The notes: generated from the sequence alone by a model not told the origin. A DNA stretch of 64,000 bases from Pseudarthrobacter sp. C4D7 (GCF_013359725.1 NZ_JABFMW010000008.1:1-64000); one strand, 5' to 3'. Numbered from the stretch's first letter, positions 16,961-27,644 are shown. Numbers and translations are program-made.

Positions 16961-18172
16961 TCAGCTCAGGTAGCCGTTCGGGTTCAGCACGTACTTCGTG
17001 GCGGCGCCGGCGTCGAATTCGGCGTAGCCCTTCGGTGCGTCCTCAAGCGGAATGGCCTTGGCATTGACGTTCTTGGCGATGCTGACCTTGTCATTCAGGA
17101 TGGCCATCATCAGCTGCCGGTTGTACTTCATCACCGGACACTGGCCGGTGGTGAAGCTCAGCGACTTCGCCCAGCCAGTGCCCAGGCTCAGGCTCAGGGC
17201 ACCCTTCTTGGCTGCCTCGTCAACGCCGCCCGGATCACCGGTGACGTAGAGGCCCGGGATACCCAGGGCGCCGCCGGCCGCGGTGATCTCCATCAGGGAG
17301 TTCAGCACGGTGGCCGGAGCCTCGGACGCGCCCTGCCCGTGTCCCCGGGCCTCGAAGCCCACGGCATCCACACCGCAGTCCACCTCCGGGATCCCCAGGA
17401 TCTGTTCGATCTGCTCAGCCGGTCCGCCCTTGGTGAGGTCCACCGTCTCGCAGCCGAACGTGCGGGCCTGGGCCAGGCGGTCTGCGTTCATGTCGCCCAC
17501 AATCACGACGGCGGCACCCAGCAGATGTGCGCTGGTGGCAGCGGCCAAGCCCACGGGACCGGCGCCCGCCACATACACCGTGGAGCCGACGCCAACGCCT
17601 GCCGTCACAGCGCCGTGGAAGCCGGTGGGGAAGATATCCGAAAGCATGGTCAGGTCCATCATCTTTGCCAGCGCCTGATCCCTGTCCGGGAACTTCAGGA
17701 GGTTCCAGTCCGCATACGGAACCAGGACGTAATTGGCCTGGCCGCCAACCCAGCCGCCCATGTCCACATAGCCGTAGGCGCTGCCGGGGCGGTCAGGGTT
17801 CACGTTCAGGCAGATGCCCGTCTTGCGCTCCTTGCAGTTCCGGCACCGGCCGCAGGCGATGTTGAACGGCACGGAACAGATGTCCCCCACCTTGATGAAT
17901 TCGACGTCCCGGCCCACTTCCACCACTTCACCGGTGATTTCGTGGCCCAGCACCAGGTTGGGCGGAGCTGTGGTGCGGCCGCGGACCATGTGCTGGTCCG
18001 AACCGCAAATGTTGGTGGCTACGGTCTTGAGGATGACCCCGTGGTGGACCGGGCGCCCCACGTTCGCGGGGTTGACTCCTGGCCCGTCCTTGAGCTCGAA
18101 CGTTGGGTAGTCAATGTCAATTACTTCGACCTTGCCGGCTTCTTTGTAGGCAACGGCTTTGTTCCCTGTCAT
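16961..18172 (-). CDS. fdhA: Glutathione-independent formaldehyde dehydrogenase
   Basis: This 403-residue zinc-dependent medium-chain dehydrogenase is of the FdhA type, which oxidises formaldehyde or other aldehydes with tightly bound NAD without a thiol cofactor. Catalytic zinc ligands are in NICGSDQH and LGHEITGE. The structural zinc Cys set is CGRCRNCKERKTGIC, and the Rossmann motif is GAGPVGLAAA. The FdhA-specific insert with GYVDMGGWVGGQA and the C-terminus KYVLNPNGY are present. It lies alone, head-to-head with an aldo/keto reductase gene 303 bases away. Confidence 0.93.
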   Translation of the reverse strand: MTGNKAVAYKEAGKVEVIDIDYPTFELKDGPGVNPANVGRPVHHGVILKTVATNICGSDQHMVRGRTTAPPNLVLGHEITGEVVEVGRDVEFIKVGDICSVPFNIACGRCRNCKERKTGICLNVNPDRPGSAYGYVDMGGWVGGQANYVLVPYADWNLLKFPDRDQALAKMMDLTMLSDIFPTGFHGAVTAGVGVGSTVYVAGAGPVGLAAATSAHLLGAAVVIVGDMNADRLAQARTFGCETVDLTKGGPAEQIEQILGIPEVDCGVDAVGFEARGHGQGASEAPATVLNSLMEITAAGGALGIPGLYVTGDPGGVDEAAKKGALSLSLGTGWAKSLSFTTGQCPVMKYNRQLMMAILNDKVSIAKNVNAKAIPLEDAPKGYAEFDAGAATKYVLNPNGYLS

Positions 18173-18475
18173 CTATCGCTCCTGTTGTCAGGCGTCCGGT
18201 GGGACGGCCGTGATCTGGGTAGGTGGGACATCCCGTGCGGGGAACAGTCCTGGCCGGTTGGTGCGTCCTGATATTTGGTGTGGTCAGGTAACGGTTCCCG
18301 GGAGGGGATCCGCCCAGTCTAAGCACGGCCCCCAGGACGGTCTAGGGGTTAGGGCCCCTTGTTTACCGGCTGCCGTCCGTGGGGACGTACCAGCTGCGGC
18401 GTACGCTGTACCCACCGGTGCCATGCCTGCAGGCTGGCCGGTCCCCAGGCAAGTTCTACCGTTGAGGAGAACGGC
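18173..18475. other. Gene-free divergent promoter region
   Basis: This 303-base gap separates the divergent formaldehyde dehydrogenase and aldo/keto reductase genes. No reading frame in it looks coding. It presumably holds both promoters, but I see no convincing -35/-10 pair and no strong palindrome. The only clear signal is the GAGGAGA ribosome site before 18476. Confidence 0.5.
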
Positions 18476-19450
<975 letters not shown>

Positions 19451-19479
19451 CCCCGCGGAGCCCGCACGGGCGGCCCTTC

Positions 19480-19517
19480 CCCGCATAAGCGGTGCCGGCC
19501 GGCGCCGCTTATGCGGG
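19480..19517. terminator. Strong hairpin after the aldo/keto reductase gene
   Basis: A 13-bp perfect stem (19480-19492 with 19505-19517), further extended inside by a G-T wobble and a GCC/GGC stem around a GGCC loop, follows the stop by 29 bases. No T-run is present. It probably separates the reductase gene from recQ. Confidence 0.7.
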
Positions 19518-19640
19518 TCCTGGCCGCCTGTGCGTGGAGCACCGGCACCGTGTTCACGACGGCGGGGCGGAGCTGGCGTAGGGTGGTTCGTACGGCTGAA
19601 GCAAGCGGCCCTTGTTTTCTTCTGTGCGGAGCCCCGTCAT

Positions 19641-21308
19641 ATGTCCGACGAACCCGCCCTCCGGGCGCTTGCTGCTTCTTCCTTCAACCTGCCGGACCTT
19701 CGGGCCGGTCAACTGGCCGGCATGGCCGCCCTTGCGGAGGGCCGCGATGTGCTGGCCCTCATGCCCACCGGCTACGGGAAGTCCGCCATCTACCAAGTGG
19801 CAGCCCTGTACCTGCACCAGGCAACGGGACGCCCCGCCGTCGTGGTTTCTCCGCTGATTGCCCTGCAGGAGGACCAGCTGGACGGCCTGTCGCACGCCCT
19901 CGGGCCGGGCACCGCGGTGGCCATTAACTCCTCGCACAGCGACGCCCAAGTCGAGGCCGCCTGGCGGGCCGCCAAGGACGGCACCGCAGTGTTCCTCTTC
20001 CTCGCCCCGGAGCAGCTGGCCAAGCAGGCAACCGTGGACCGGATCAAGGACCTGGACATCGCGCTGTTCGTGGTGGACGAGGCACACTGCGTCTCCTCGT
20101 GGGGGCACGATTTCCGGCCGGACTACCTCGCGCTGGGAAACGTCCGCGAGCAATTGGGCAACCCCACCGTGGCCGCCCTGACCGCTACCGCGTCCCCGCC
20201 GGTCCGCGACGAGATCGTGGAGCGGCTCGGCATGAAGAAGCCGTTGGTGCTGGTGCATGGCTTCGATCGCCCCAACATCACCCTTGACGTGGTCCGGCAC
20301 CACGAGGACAAGGGCAAGCGCAGGGCCGTGCTTGAACAGGTGGCGGACCTGGCCAGGGACGGGCACGGTCTGCTGTACGCCGCCACCCGGAAGGACACGG
20401 AAAAGTACGCGGCCAAACTGGTGGGCGGGGGGCTCCGGGCGGAGGCGTACCACGCCGGCCGTTCCGCCAAGGAACGCGAGCGCATCCATGAACTGTTCCT
20501 GGACGACGGGCTCGACGTGGTGGTGGCCACCACAGCTTTTGGCATGGGAATCGACAAACCCAACGTCCGCTTCGTGGTCCATGCCGACATTCCCGAATCA
20601 CTCGATTCGTACTACCAGGAGATCGGGCGGTCGGGCAGGGACGGCCAGCCCGCTTCCGCTGTTCTTCACTACCGCTCGGAGGACCTCGGCCTGCGGAAGT
20701 TCTTCGGCACCCACTCCCCCGACCCCGATGCGCTCCTGGACGTCCTGAAGGTCCTCAAGGCGGCGCACGCCCCCACGCCAAGATCCTCCCTCGCAGAGTT
20801 GACCGGATTCAAGGCGCGGCGCGTCACTTCCCTGGTGAACCAATTGGCGGAAATCGGAGCCGTCGTCGTCGGAAAGCGCGGCGTCCGGCTGGCATCCAAG
20901 GCCAAGCTGCCCTCGCTGGTGGACGACGCCGTCGAACTGGCCGAAGCCCGGCAGCGCGTGGACCATTCGCGGCTCACCATGATGCGCGCCTATGCCGAGA
21001 CGGACGGCTGCCGCAGGCAGTTCCTCCTGGGCTACTTCGGCGAGGACCTGCCCGAACCCTGCGGAAACTGCGACGTGTGCGCTGCGGCTGCCGCCCACGC
21101 CAGGGCTAAAAAGTCCGACGGCGGGGCGCCGGGTGCACCGGCGGAAGAGCCCTTCCCGCTGCAGTCAGCGGTGGTCCACAAGGAGTGGGGCCCGGGTCTG
21201 GTGATGCGGCACGAGGACGACGTCATCACGGTTCTCTTCGAGCAGGAAGGATACAAGACACTGTCCCGCGCAGCAGTGGTGGAGCATCAACTCCTGAAGC
21301 CTGCTTAG
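19641..21308 (+). CDS. recQ: RecQ-family ATP-dependent DNA helicase
   Basis: A 555-residue 3'-5' superfamily 2 helicase. Walker A is TGYGKS near residue 46, the DEAH box with the RecQ aromatic loop reads DEAHCVSSWGHDFR near residue 146, and motif VI is QEIGRSGRDG. The RecQ zinc site Cys residues are in CRRQFL and CGNCDVC. An RQC-type winged helix follows, then a short C-terminal domain of about 60 residues (VVHKEWGPGLV) in place of HRDC, a form frequent in actinobacteria. I start it at ATG 19641; the frame stays open far upstream, but that part is the wrong frame of the reductase gene. Confidence 0.93.
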   Translation: MSDEPALRALAASSFNLPDLRAGQLAGMAALAEGRDVLALMPTGYGKSAIYQVAALYLHQATGRPAVVVSPLIALQEDQLDGLSHALGPGTAVAINSSHSDAQVEAAWRAAKDGTAVFLFLAPEQLAKQATVDRIKDLDIALFVVDEAHCVSSWGHDFRPDYLALGNVREQLGNPTVAALTATASPPVRDEIVERLGMKKPLVLVHGFDRPNITLDVVRHHEDKGKRRAVLEQVADLARDGHGLLYAATRKDTEKYAAKLVGGGLRAEAYHAGRSAKERERIHELFLDDGLDVVVATTAFGMGIDKPNVRFVVHADIPESLDSYYQEIGRSGRDGQPASAVLHYRSEDLGLRKFFGTHSPDPDALLDVLKVLKAAHAPTPRSSLAELTGFKARRVTSLVNQLAEIGAVVVGKRGVRLASKAKLPSLVDDAVELAEARQRVDHSRLTMMRAYAETDGCRRQFLLGYFGEDLPEPCGNCDVCAAAAAHARAKKSDGGAPGAPAEEPFPLQSAVVHKEWGPGLVMRHEDDVITVLFEQEGYKTLSRAAVVEHQLLKPA

Positions 21309-21345
21309 GTACTCTGGAGGAACCCTCCGACGAAAGGCCCCCCGC

Positions 21346-22548
21346 GTGGAAGTACCTGCGTATGTCTGGACCCTGACCATTGCGGGAATCATCGGGCTGC
21401 TGGCCTTCGATTTCTTCTTCCACGTGCGCAAAGCCCACACACCCTCCCTCAAGGAATCGGCCGTGTGGTCCGCCATTTACGTCAGCATCGCTGTGGTGTT
21501 TGGCCTGATTGTCCTGCTGTTCGGCGGCCCCGACATGGGCACCGAATACTTCGCCGGCTACGTCACGGAAAAGGCGCTTTCCGTGGATAACCTGTTCGTC
21601 TTCCTCATCGTCATGGCCAGCTTCAAGGTGCCCCGCGCGGACCAGCAGAAAGTGCTGCTGTTCGGCATCGTGTTCTCCCTGATCGCCCGCACGGCGTTCA
21701 TCTTCCTGGGCGCCGCGCTGATCAACAGCTTCGCCTGGGTGTTCTACATCTTTGGGCTCATCCTGCTGGTCACGGCCGGGAACCTGCTCAAGCCCGACGA
21801 CCACGACGACGATTCGGACGGCCTGGTGGTCCGGCTCGCCAAGAAACTGCTGCCGGCCTCCGAACATTACGACGGCGACAAACTCTTCACCGTGGAGAAC
21901 GGCAAGCGCGTCCTGACGCCGATGCTCCTGGTCATGGTGGCCATTGGCGGTACGGACATCCTGTTCGCCCTGGACTCGATCCCGGCCATCTTTGGGCTGA
22001 CCCAGAACGTCTTTGTCGTTTTCACGGCCACCGCGTTCTCGCTGATGGGCCTGCGGCAGCTGTTCTTCCTGATTGACGGCCTGCTGGACCGGCTGATCTT
22101 CCTTTCCTACGGGCTGGCAGTCATCCTGGGTTTCATCGGCGTGAAGCTCATCCTGCACGCCCTGCACGAGAACACGCTGCCGTTCATCAACGACGGCGAG
22201 CACGTCAACGTGGTGGAGGTCAGCACCGGGCTCTCGCTCAGCGTGATCCTCGGCGTCCTGGTGGTGACCATCCTGGCATCCGTCTTCAGCCCCAAGGGCA
22301 AGGCCAAGAATGCGGTCTCCGGGGCACGGCGCCATGCCAGCGAATACGTGGACCTGAACTACGAAACGGACATGGCGGAGCGGGACAAAATCTTCGCCAA
22401 GATGGTCCGCGAGGAGGACCAGATCCGCAAGCTTCCGGAGAAGTACAAGCGGCTGGTCAGGAACGAGACCGAGTTCCTGGACCTGATCCGGAAAGCCCAC
22501 GACGAGCACGACAAGGCCCAGGTGCGGGCTGCCGCCAACGAAGGCTGA
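21346..22548 (+). CDS. TerC-family membrane protein
   Basis: A 400-residue integral membrane protein with about nine hydrophobic segments. It carries the TerC signature acidic motifs within helices (EKALSVDNLFVF near residue 80 and GGTDILFALDSIPA near residue 205). TerC proteins are linked to tellurite resistance and, in some bacteria, to manganese export that loads secreted metalloenzymes. The C-terminal 75 residues form a charged, probably helical cytoplasmic tail. The gene starts with GTG, 37 bases after recQ. No manganese riboswitch is recognisable in that gap. Confidence 0.92.
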   Translation: MEVPAYVWTLTIAGIIGLLAFDFFFHVRKAHTPSLKESAVWSAIYVSIAVVFGLIVLLFGGPDMGTEYFAGYVTEKALSVDNLFVFLIVMASFKVPRADQQKVLLFGIVFSLIARTAFIFLGAALINSFAWVFYIFGLILLVTAGNLLKPDDHDDDSDGLVVRLAKKLLPASEHYDGDKLFTVENGKRVLTPMLLVMVAIGGTDILFALDSIPAIFGLTQNVFVVFTATAFSLMGLRQLFFLIDGLLDRLIFLSYGLAVILGFIGVKLILHALHENTLPFINDGEHVNVVEVSTGLSLSVILGVLVVTILASVFSPKGKAKNAVSGARRHASEYVDLNYETDMAERDKIFAKMVREEDQIRKLPEKYKRLVRNETEFLDLIRKAHDEHDKAQVRAAANEG

Positions 22549-22640
22549 GGCTTTCAGGAGTGGTTGTCAGCCCCTCTTGCTACGTTTGATTCAAGGCCAG
22601 GGGAACACTCCTCCGGTCCACGAACAGTTGGGGAGGCCCC

Positions 22641-25600
22641 GTGTTTCTGCTCGATGCTGCCGGTGTGCACGCCGGAGCCGGCACGCCCCGGGATCTGGTT
22701 TTCTCGGCCAGCGACCTGGTGGCCGCCAGCGAATGCGAGTACCGCACGCTCCGTATCCTGGATGAAAAGCTGGGCCGCACCGCCAAGGCGGAGTTTCCCC
22801 CGGACGAGATGCAGAAACGCGCCGGTGAATTGGGCGACCAGCACGAACAGACCGTGCTCGCGGGCCTGGTGGCCAAGTACGGCGAATGGGATGCGGGCCG
22901 CGGCGCGGGGGTCTACTCACTGGAACGCGGCCAAAACCTGCGCGGTGACCTGCAGGCCAAGCATGCCGAAACCGAACTCGCCCTCCGCTCCGGCGCAGAT
23001 GTGGTTTTCCAGGCCACGTTCTTCGACGGCGAGTTCTTGGGCTACGCCGATTTCCTGGTCAACGAGGCCGCCGGGACCGGGAGCCCTGGCCGCTACGAGG
23101 TGTGGGACACCAAGCTCGCCCGCCATGCAAAGGTGGGGGCGCTGCTGCAGCTTGCCGCCTACGGCGACCAACTCCTGGGGATGGGCCTGGAGCCAGCCCC
23201 GGTGGTCACCCTGGTACTTGGCACGCGGCTGGGTGATGACTGGCTCCGGAGCAGCCATTCCCTGCCGGACCTCCTGCCCGTCTTCCGGGAACGACGCCGG
23301 CGCTTCCGCCACCTCACAGCCAGCCACCGGGAAAGTGGCGGCGCAGTTCAGTGGCAACAGCCCGGCGTCGTGCATTGCGGGCGCTGCGACTACTGCGCGG
23401 AGCAGGTGCAGCTCCACCGGGATCTCCTGATGGTGGCGGGCATGTCCGTGGTCCAGCGGCGTAATCTGCACGCGGACGGCGTCACCACCATCGACCAGCT
23501 GGCGGCGATGCCAGCCGGGAAGGCCAGGAACTCTGTGGTCCGGCTGCGTGCCCAGGCGCGGATGCAACTGGGCCTGGATCAAACAGCCGGCTCCCGGACA
23601 TTCACCAAGGATGGGCAGCCGCACACCGTGTCGTTCAGCGTGCTCCCGGACCATACGATCGGATCGCTTCCTGCCCCCAGTGCCGGTGACATTTTCTTCG
23701 ATTTCGAAGGTGATCCGCTGTGGCAGGATCCAGCCACAGGCGCGTGGGGCATTGAATACCTCTTTGGCGTCGTCGAGGCTCCGGTGGCAGGCGCCGACGG
23801 CGAGCCGATGTTCCGGCCGTTCTGGGCACACTCCCGGTCCGGGGAACGCCGTGCCTTCCTCGAGTTCCTGGAGTACGTGGAGAAACGCCGCGCCGCAAAC
23901 CCGGACATGCATGTCTACCATTACGCGGCGTACGAGAAAACGGCGCTGCGGAATCTGTCCCTCACCCACCAGGCCGGCGAGGACATTGTGGACGACTGGC
24001 TGCGGCAGGGGCTGCTGGTGGACCTGTACGCCACGGTCCGGCACTCCATCCGTATCTCGGAGGCCTCGTATTCCATCAAGAAGCTTGAACCGCTCTACAT
24101 GGGAGACAATCTGCGGTCCGGGGAGGTAAAGGACGCCGGCGCGTCGGTGGTTGCCTATGCCGCCTACTGCGCCGCCCGTGATGGCGGAAACGCAGAGGAC
24201 GCCAACCACATCCTGGCGTCCATCTCGGACTACAACCGGTACGACTGCCTCTCCACCCTTCGGCTCCGGGACTGGCTGCTGGAAACCGCGCCCCGGGCGG
24301 CGGAAGGCGAAACCGCTGGGGCGGCCATGGACGGGTCGCCCACTGCGGTGGCACCCGCCAGCGGGAAAGGCGACGACGCCACGCGGCGGCCGGACGACAC
24401 CCCGGAAGAGGCGCAGCTGCGGGAGTACCTGGCCAGCCTGCCGGACAACCGTCCCTGGACCGACGACGAACGTGCCATCGCCATGGTTGCGGCCGCCACC
24501 GGATACCACCGCCGCGAGCGGAAGCAGTTCTGGTGGCAGCACTTCGACCGGGCAGAGGCCCCCCTGGAGAGCTGGTCCGACCAACGGAACGTGTTCGTCG
24601 TGTCCTCGGCGGATGTCGTGTCCGATTGGGCCTTGGCCAAGCCCCGGGAGCGGATGCGCACTCGTTTCCTGAGGCTGCGCGGCACCATGACGGAGGGCTC
24701 GGATTTCCGGCCCGGGTCCACCTGGTGCCGGCTGTATGACGCGCCCGGACCGGACGGCATGGCCGATCCCCAGTCCGCACCAGAGGCCAGGGCCTTCACG
24801 TTCGGAACCAGGATCAGTGAACTGGAAGCAGTGCAGGACAGCCCTGAGCACGTCATCACCATTGCCGAAAAGGAGACCGCGAAAGTCCAGGCGTACCCGC
24901 ATTTCCCGGTTGCCCTGACCGAGGACCAGCCGCTGGCCACTGCCAGCATTGAAGCCGCCGTCGCGGCGATAGCCCAGACGGTGGGCTCCGCCGTGCCATC
25001 CCTCCCTGCCCAACCGGGCCTGGATATCCTGCGGAAGCTGCCACCGCGGTTCCGCTCGCTGGACGGACCGGTGGAAGTGCTGCACGGTGATGACGGCGCC
25101 GCCGACTACACGGGCGCCATAGCCGCGTCACTGCAGGACCTGGACCACTCCTATCTGGCCGTCCAGGGGCCGCCCGGAACGGGCAAGACTTTCGTTGGTG
25201 CCCATGTAATCGGCAGGCTCGTGGCCCGGGGATGGAAGATCGGAGTGGTGGGCCAGTCGCACAACGTGGTGGAAAACCTGCTGTCCCGGGCCATTGACGT
25301 CGGCCACGTGGACTCTCGGCTGGTGGCCAAGAAACTCGCCGCACCGCATCCGGTTCCATGGAACCTGACGTCGGAGGGCGATGTTGCCAGGCTGCTGGCA
25401 TCGCCGGGCGGATGCCTGGTGGGCGGCACCGCGTGGACCATGACGGGCAAGGAAGTCCCGGCGGGGTCGCTGGATCTCCTGGTCATTGACGAGGCCGGCC
25501 AGTTTTCGCTGGCCAACACCTTGGCTGTGTCCCTGGCGGCCAAGCGCCTGCTCCTGCTGGGCGATCCCCAACAACTCCCGCAGGTTACGCAGGGCACGCA

Positions 25601-26288
25601 CCCCGAGCCCGTTGACGAATCCGCACTCGGTTGGCTGGCCGCCGGCCATGCAACCCTGCCCACCAGCCTGGGATATTTCCTGGCAGACTCGTGGCGCATG
25701 CATCCGGAGCTGTGCCGGGCGGTCTCCACCCTCAGCTACGAAGGAAAGCTGCACTCAGCCCCTGCCGCCTCCCTCCGCGAACTGGAGCAGCTGGACCCGG
25801 GCGTGGAGACGGTCTTTGTCAACCATTCGGGGCGCACCACAGCATCCGAGGAGGAGGCAGCGGAAGTGGTTCGCCAGGCCCGCCGCCATCTTGGCCTGAA
25901 GTGGACCGGCGGCCCGGAGCACGCATCCCGTCCCCTCGGGCAGCAGGACCTGCTGGTGGTTGCTGCCTACAACGCCCAGGTCCATGTGGTCCGAAAGCAT
26001 TTGTCAGAGGCCGGGCTGCCTGATGTCCGGGTGGGTACCGTGGACAAATTCCAGGGTCAGGAAGCCCCGGTGGTACTGATCTCCATGGCCTGTTCGGCAG
26101 TGGCCGAGGCTCCGCGCGGAGCTGAGTTCCTGCTGAACCGGAACCGTATCAATGTGGCCGTGTCCCGCGGACAATGGCGGGCGGTGATCATCCGCTCCCC
26201 CGAGCTCACCAACTACATGCCGCACAAGCCCGCGGCGCTGGAGGAGCTCGGGGCGTTCATCGGGCTAAGCCCCCGGGAGCAGCCCTAG
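22641..26288 (+). CDS. Fe-S RecB-like nuclease / RNase H-like exonuclease / SF1 helicase fusion
   Basis: A 1215-residue protein of the TM0106-RecB-like/DNA2-like group. The N-terminal third is a PD-(D/E)XK nuclease: Asp156 and Lys158 in VWDTK. Cysteines at 32, 246, 249 and 252 are arranged as in Cas4/AddB iron-sulfur nucleases. The middle has a predicted RNase H-like 3'-5' exonuclease opening with DFEGD (354-358) and ending in YNRYDCLSTLRLRDWL. The C-terminal half is an SF1B helicase: Walker A GPPGTGKT (843-850), LVIDEAGQ, GDPQQLPQ, then VDKFQGQEAPVVLISM and NVAVSR. It probably processes DNA or RNA ends in repair or defence; no role is established. It lies downstream of recQ and terC on the same strand, with a gap of about 90 bases. 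Confidence 0.9.
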   Translation: MFLLDAAGVHAGAGTPRDLVFSASDLVAASECEYRTLRILDEKLGRTAKAEFPPDEMQKRAGELGDQHEQTVLAGLVAKYGEWDAGRGAGVYSLERGQNLRGDLQAKHAETELALRSGADVVFQATFFDGEFLGYADFLVNEAAGTGSPGRYEVWDTKLARHAKVGALLQLAAYGDQLLGMGLEPAPVVTLVLGTRLGDDWLRSSHSLPDLLPVFRERRRRFRHLTASHRESGGAVQWQQPGVVHCGRCDYCAEQVQLHRDLLMVAGMSVVQRRNLHADGVTTIDQLAAMPAGKARNSVVRLRAQARMQLGLDQTAGSRTFTKDGQPHTVSFSVLPDHTIGSLPAPSAGDIFFDFEGDPLWQDPATGAWGIEYLFGVVEAPVAGADGEPMFRPFWAHSRSGERRAFLEFLEYVEKRRAANPDMHVYHYAAYEKTALRNLSLTHQAGEDIVDDWLRQGLLVDLYATVRHSIRISEASYSIKKLEPLYMGDNLRSGEVKDAGASVVAYAAYCAARDGGNAEDANHILASISDYNRYDCLSTLRLRDWLLETAPRAAEGETAGAAMDGSPTAVAPASGKGDDATRRPDDTPEEAQLREYLASLPDNRPWTDDERAIAMVAAATGYHRRERKQFWWQHFDRAEAPLESWSDQRNVFVVSSADVVSDWALAKPRERMRTRFLRLRGTMTEGSDFRPGSTWCRLYDAPGPDGMADPQSAPEARAFTFGTRISELEAVQDSPEHVITIAEKETAKVQAYPHFPVALTEDQPLATASIEAAVAAIAQTVGSAVPSLPAQPGLDILRKLPPRFRSLDGPVEVLHGDDGAADYTGAIAASLQDLDHSYLAVQGPPGTGKTFVGAHVIGRLVARGWKIGVVGQSHNVVENLLSRAIDVGHVDSRLVAKKLAAPHPVPWNLTSEGDVARLLASPGGCLVGGTAWTMTGKEVPAGSLDLLVIDEAGQFSLANTLAVSLAAKRLLLLGDPQQLPQVTQGTHPEPVDESALGWLAAGHATLPTSLGYFLADSWRMHPELCRAVSTLSYEGKLHSAPAASLRELEQLDPGVETVFVNHSGRTTASEEEAAEVVRQARRHLGLKWTGGPEHASRPLGQQDLLVVAAYNAQVHVVRKHLSEAGLPDVRVGTVDKFQGQEAPVVLISMACSAVAEAPRGAEFLLNRNRINVAVSRGQWRAVIIRSPELTNYMPHKPAALEELGAFIGLSPREQP

Positions 26289-26305
26289 GGATACGACAGG
26301 GGCCT

Positions 26306-26632
26306 TCAGTGGGCCCGGAACCCGCGGAAGGTCCCGCGCGCAGCCGAAAAACCTGATTCGACCCGCTCCACCCGGCCAGGGGTCCGGTCCGATCCGAGCC
26401 AGTCCAACAGTTTCCGGACCTGCGGTTCGGGGCCTTCGGCGGCCACGGAAACGGAGCCGTCGGCGAGGTTGCTTACCTCTCCGGACAGTCCAAGCTCCTC
26501 CGCAGTGCCCGCGGTCCAGTAGCGGAATCCCACACCCTGGACCACCCCAAACACCCGGGCGTCCAGCCGGACAACGTCCGGCGCCGAACCGTCCTGCGCC
26601 GGTTCGTGCGCCGGGCCTGCGTGCCTGCCCAT
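26306..26632 (-). CDS. acyP: Acylphosphatase
   Basis: A 108-residue acylphosphatase that hydrolyses carboxyl-phosphate bonds such as acetyl-phosphate. The phosphate loop GVVQGVGFR with catalytic Arg37 and the substrate-assisting Asn55 in VSNLADG are both present. The N-terminal 20 residues are an extra disordered stretch. Its ATG is preceded by GGAGGAG. It is convergent with the helicase fusion gene, with only 17 bases between the stops. Confidence 0.93.
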   Translation of the reverse strand: MGRHAGPAHEPAQDGSAPDVVRLDARVFGVVQGVGFRYWTAGTAEELGLSGEVSNLADGSVSVAAEGPEPQVRKLLDWLGSDRTPGRVERVESGFSAARGTFRGFRAH

Positions 26633-26666
26633 GGTGCTCCTCCTCCGGACAGTGCCCGCGGCCGCC

Positions 26667-26713
26667 GGGCCGCAGCAGCCGTCGTCCAGATGAGGGCGGG
26701 GTTGCTGCGGCCC
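26667..26713 (-). terminator. Hairpin after the winged-helix/CBM-like gene
   Basis: An 11-bp perfect stem, GGGCCGCAGCA (26667-26677) with its complement (26703-26713), encloses a 25-base loop. It lies just beyond the stop of the minus-strand fusion gene and before the acylphosphatase start, so it should end the former's transcript. Confidence 0.55.
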
Positions 26714-26732
26714 TAAGGGCGGCCGTGTGCGC

Positions 26733-27644
26733 TTAGTTGATGGTGATGTCGCGGGTGGCGTGGTTGTAGCGGATGGTCACGGTGCCACCGTCGTGGTGCA
26801 GTTCGTGGTTGGGGCCATCGAACGTGCCGAAAGCGCCATAATTCTCAGTCCAGGAGCGGTTCAGGGCAATCTTGAACGTGTAGTAGCCGGCGGGAAGCTC
26901 GGCGCTCTTCTTCCACAGCTGGTCCAGGAAGTCGAACTCCATCTGTGCCTCGTCGTACTGGGGCGCCCAGTTCTCCGGTGCACCCAGGAGGGTGTTGAAG
27001 TCACCGGCCAGTGCCACGGCCTCAGGCTGCGGCAGCGTTTCTTCGTCGGGGCCCTCCAGCGGCTCTGCGGCGGCGGGCGCGTCCTTGGCGGGGGCTTTCT
27101 TGAGGACAGCCGCCACTACGGGTTCCACGGCGTCTTCGATCGCCTTGGCTGCCTTGCCGACAACGGAAGCAGCCTTCTTGGCAGGGGCCTTCCGGGCGGT
27201 CTTCTTAGGCGCCGCCGACTTGGCCGGGACCTCAAGTGTGGCCGCAGCAGCGGAGACGGGACGGACAAACCCTGCGGGAGCCGTGGGAACCGGGGTGTCG
27301 GCAGGGACGGGAGTGCCGGCGTCGAGCGCGGCCGCGAAGGAATCCGCATCCGGGAAGGCGACGGTGGCACGCATGCCATCCTCGGTGATGGTCCAGCCCG
27401 AACGGCCCTTGATCAGCCAGCCGGCCTTGACCAGCTTGGCGGTGGCCGAGGTGAGGGTCTTGTGGCCGCGCGGGATCCCGCCGCTGAGGAGCTCGGACTC
27501 ATGGTCGTTGAACGGCACGCGGGCGGTTGCCTCTGCCAGGACCTGGCCTGCGTTCAGTGCATCGCCGGACCACACGCCTTCGGTCAGGACATCCAGGACG
27601 GTCTTGAGTCGAAGGTAAGTGTTTTCTGCGGTGGACTTGGCCAT
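26733..27644 (-). CDS. Winged-helix / H1-like linker / CBM48-X25-like fusion protein
   Basis: A 303-residue protein in three parts. Residues 1-85 look like a winged helix of the Mrr-N type ([20 protein letters not shown] through [23 protein letters not shown] text). Residues 120-190 are a low-complexity Ala/Lys/Pro stretch like histone H1 tails ([20 protein letters not shown]). Residues 205-303 resemble a pullulanase X25/CBM48 beta-sandwich: [12 protein letters not shown], two Trp-containing turns, [11 protein letters not shown] and a closing [10 protein letters not shown] strand. No signal peptide is present, so it should be a cytoplasmic nucleoid-associated protein. I start at ATG 27644, behind AGGGGA. 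Biological role unknown. Confidence 0.8.
   Translation of the reverse strand: MAKSTAENTYLRLKTVLDVLTEGVWSGDALNAGQVLAEATARVPFNDHESELLSGGIPRGHKTLTSATAKLVKAGWLIKGRSGWTITEDGMRATVAFPDADSFAAALDAGTPVPADTPVPTAPAGFVRPVSAAAATLEVPAKSAAPKKTARKAPAKKAASVVGKAAKAIEDAVEPVVAAVLKKAPAKDAPAAAEPLEGPDEETLPQPEAVALAGDFNTLLGAPENWAPQYDEAQMEFDFLDQLWKKSAELPAGYYTFKIALNRSWTENYGAFGTFDGPNHELHHDGGTVTIRYNHATRDITIN

Noticed and set aside
21309..21345. Manganese (yybP-ykoY) riboswitch before terC
   Set aside because: The gap is only 37 bases, too short for the element.
22917..25085. 722-codon minus-strand frame inside the helicase fusion gene
   Set aside because: Shadow of the fusion gene. The sense frame has nuclease and helicase motifs; this one has none.
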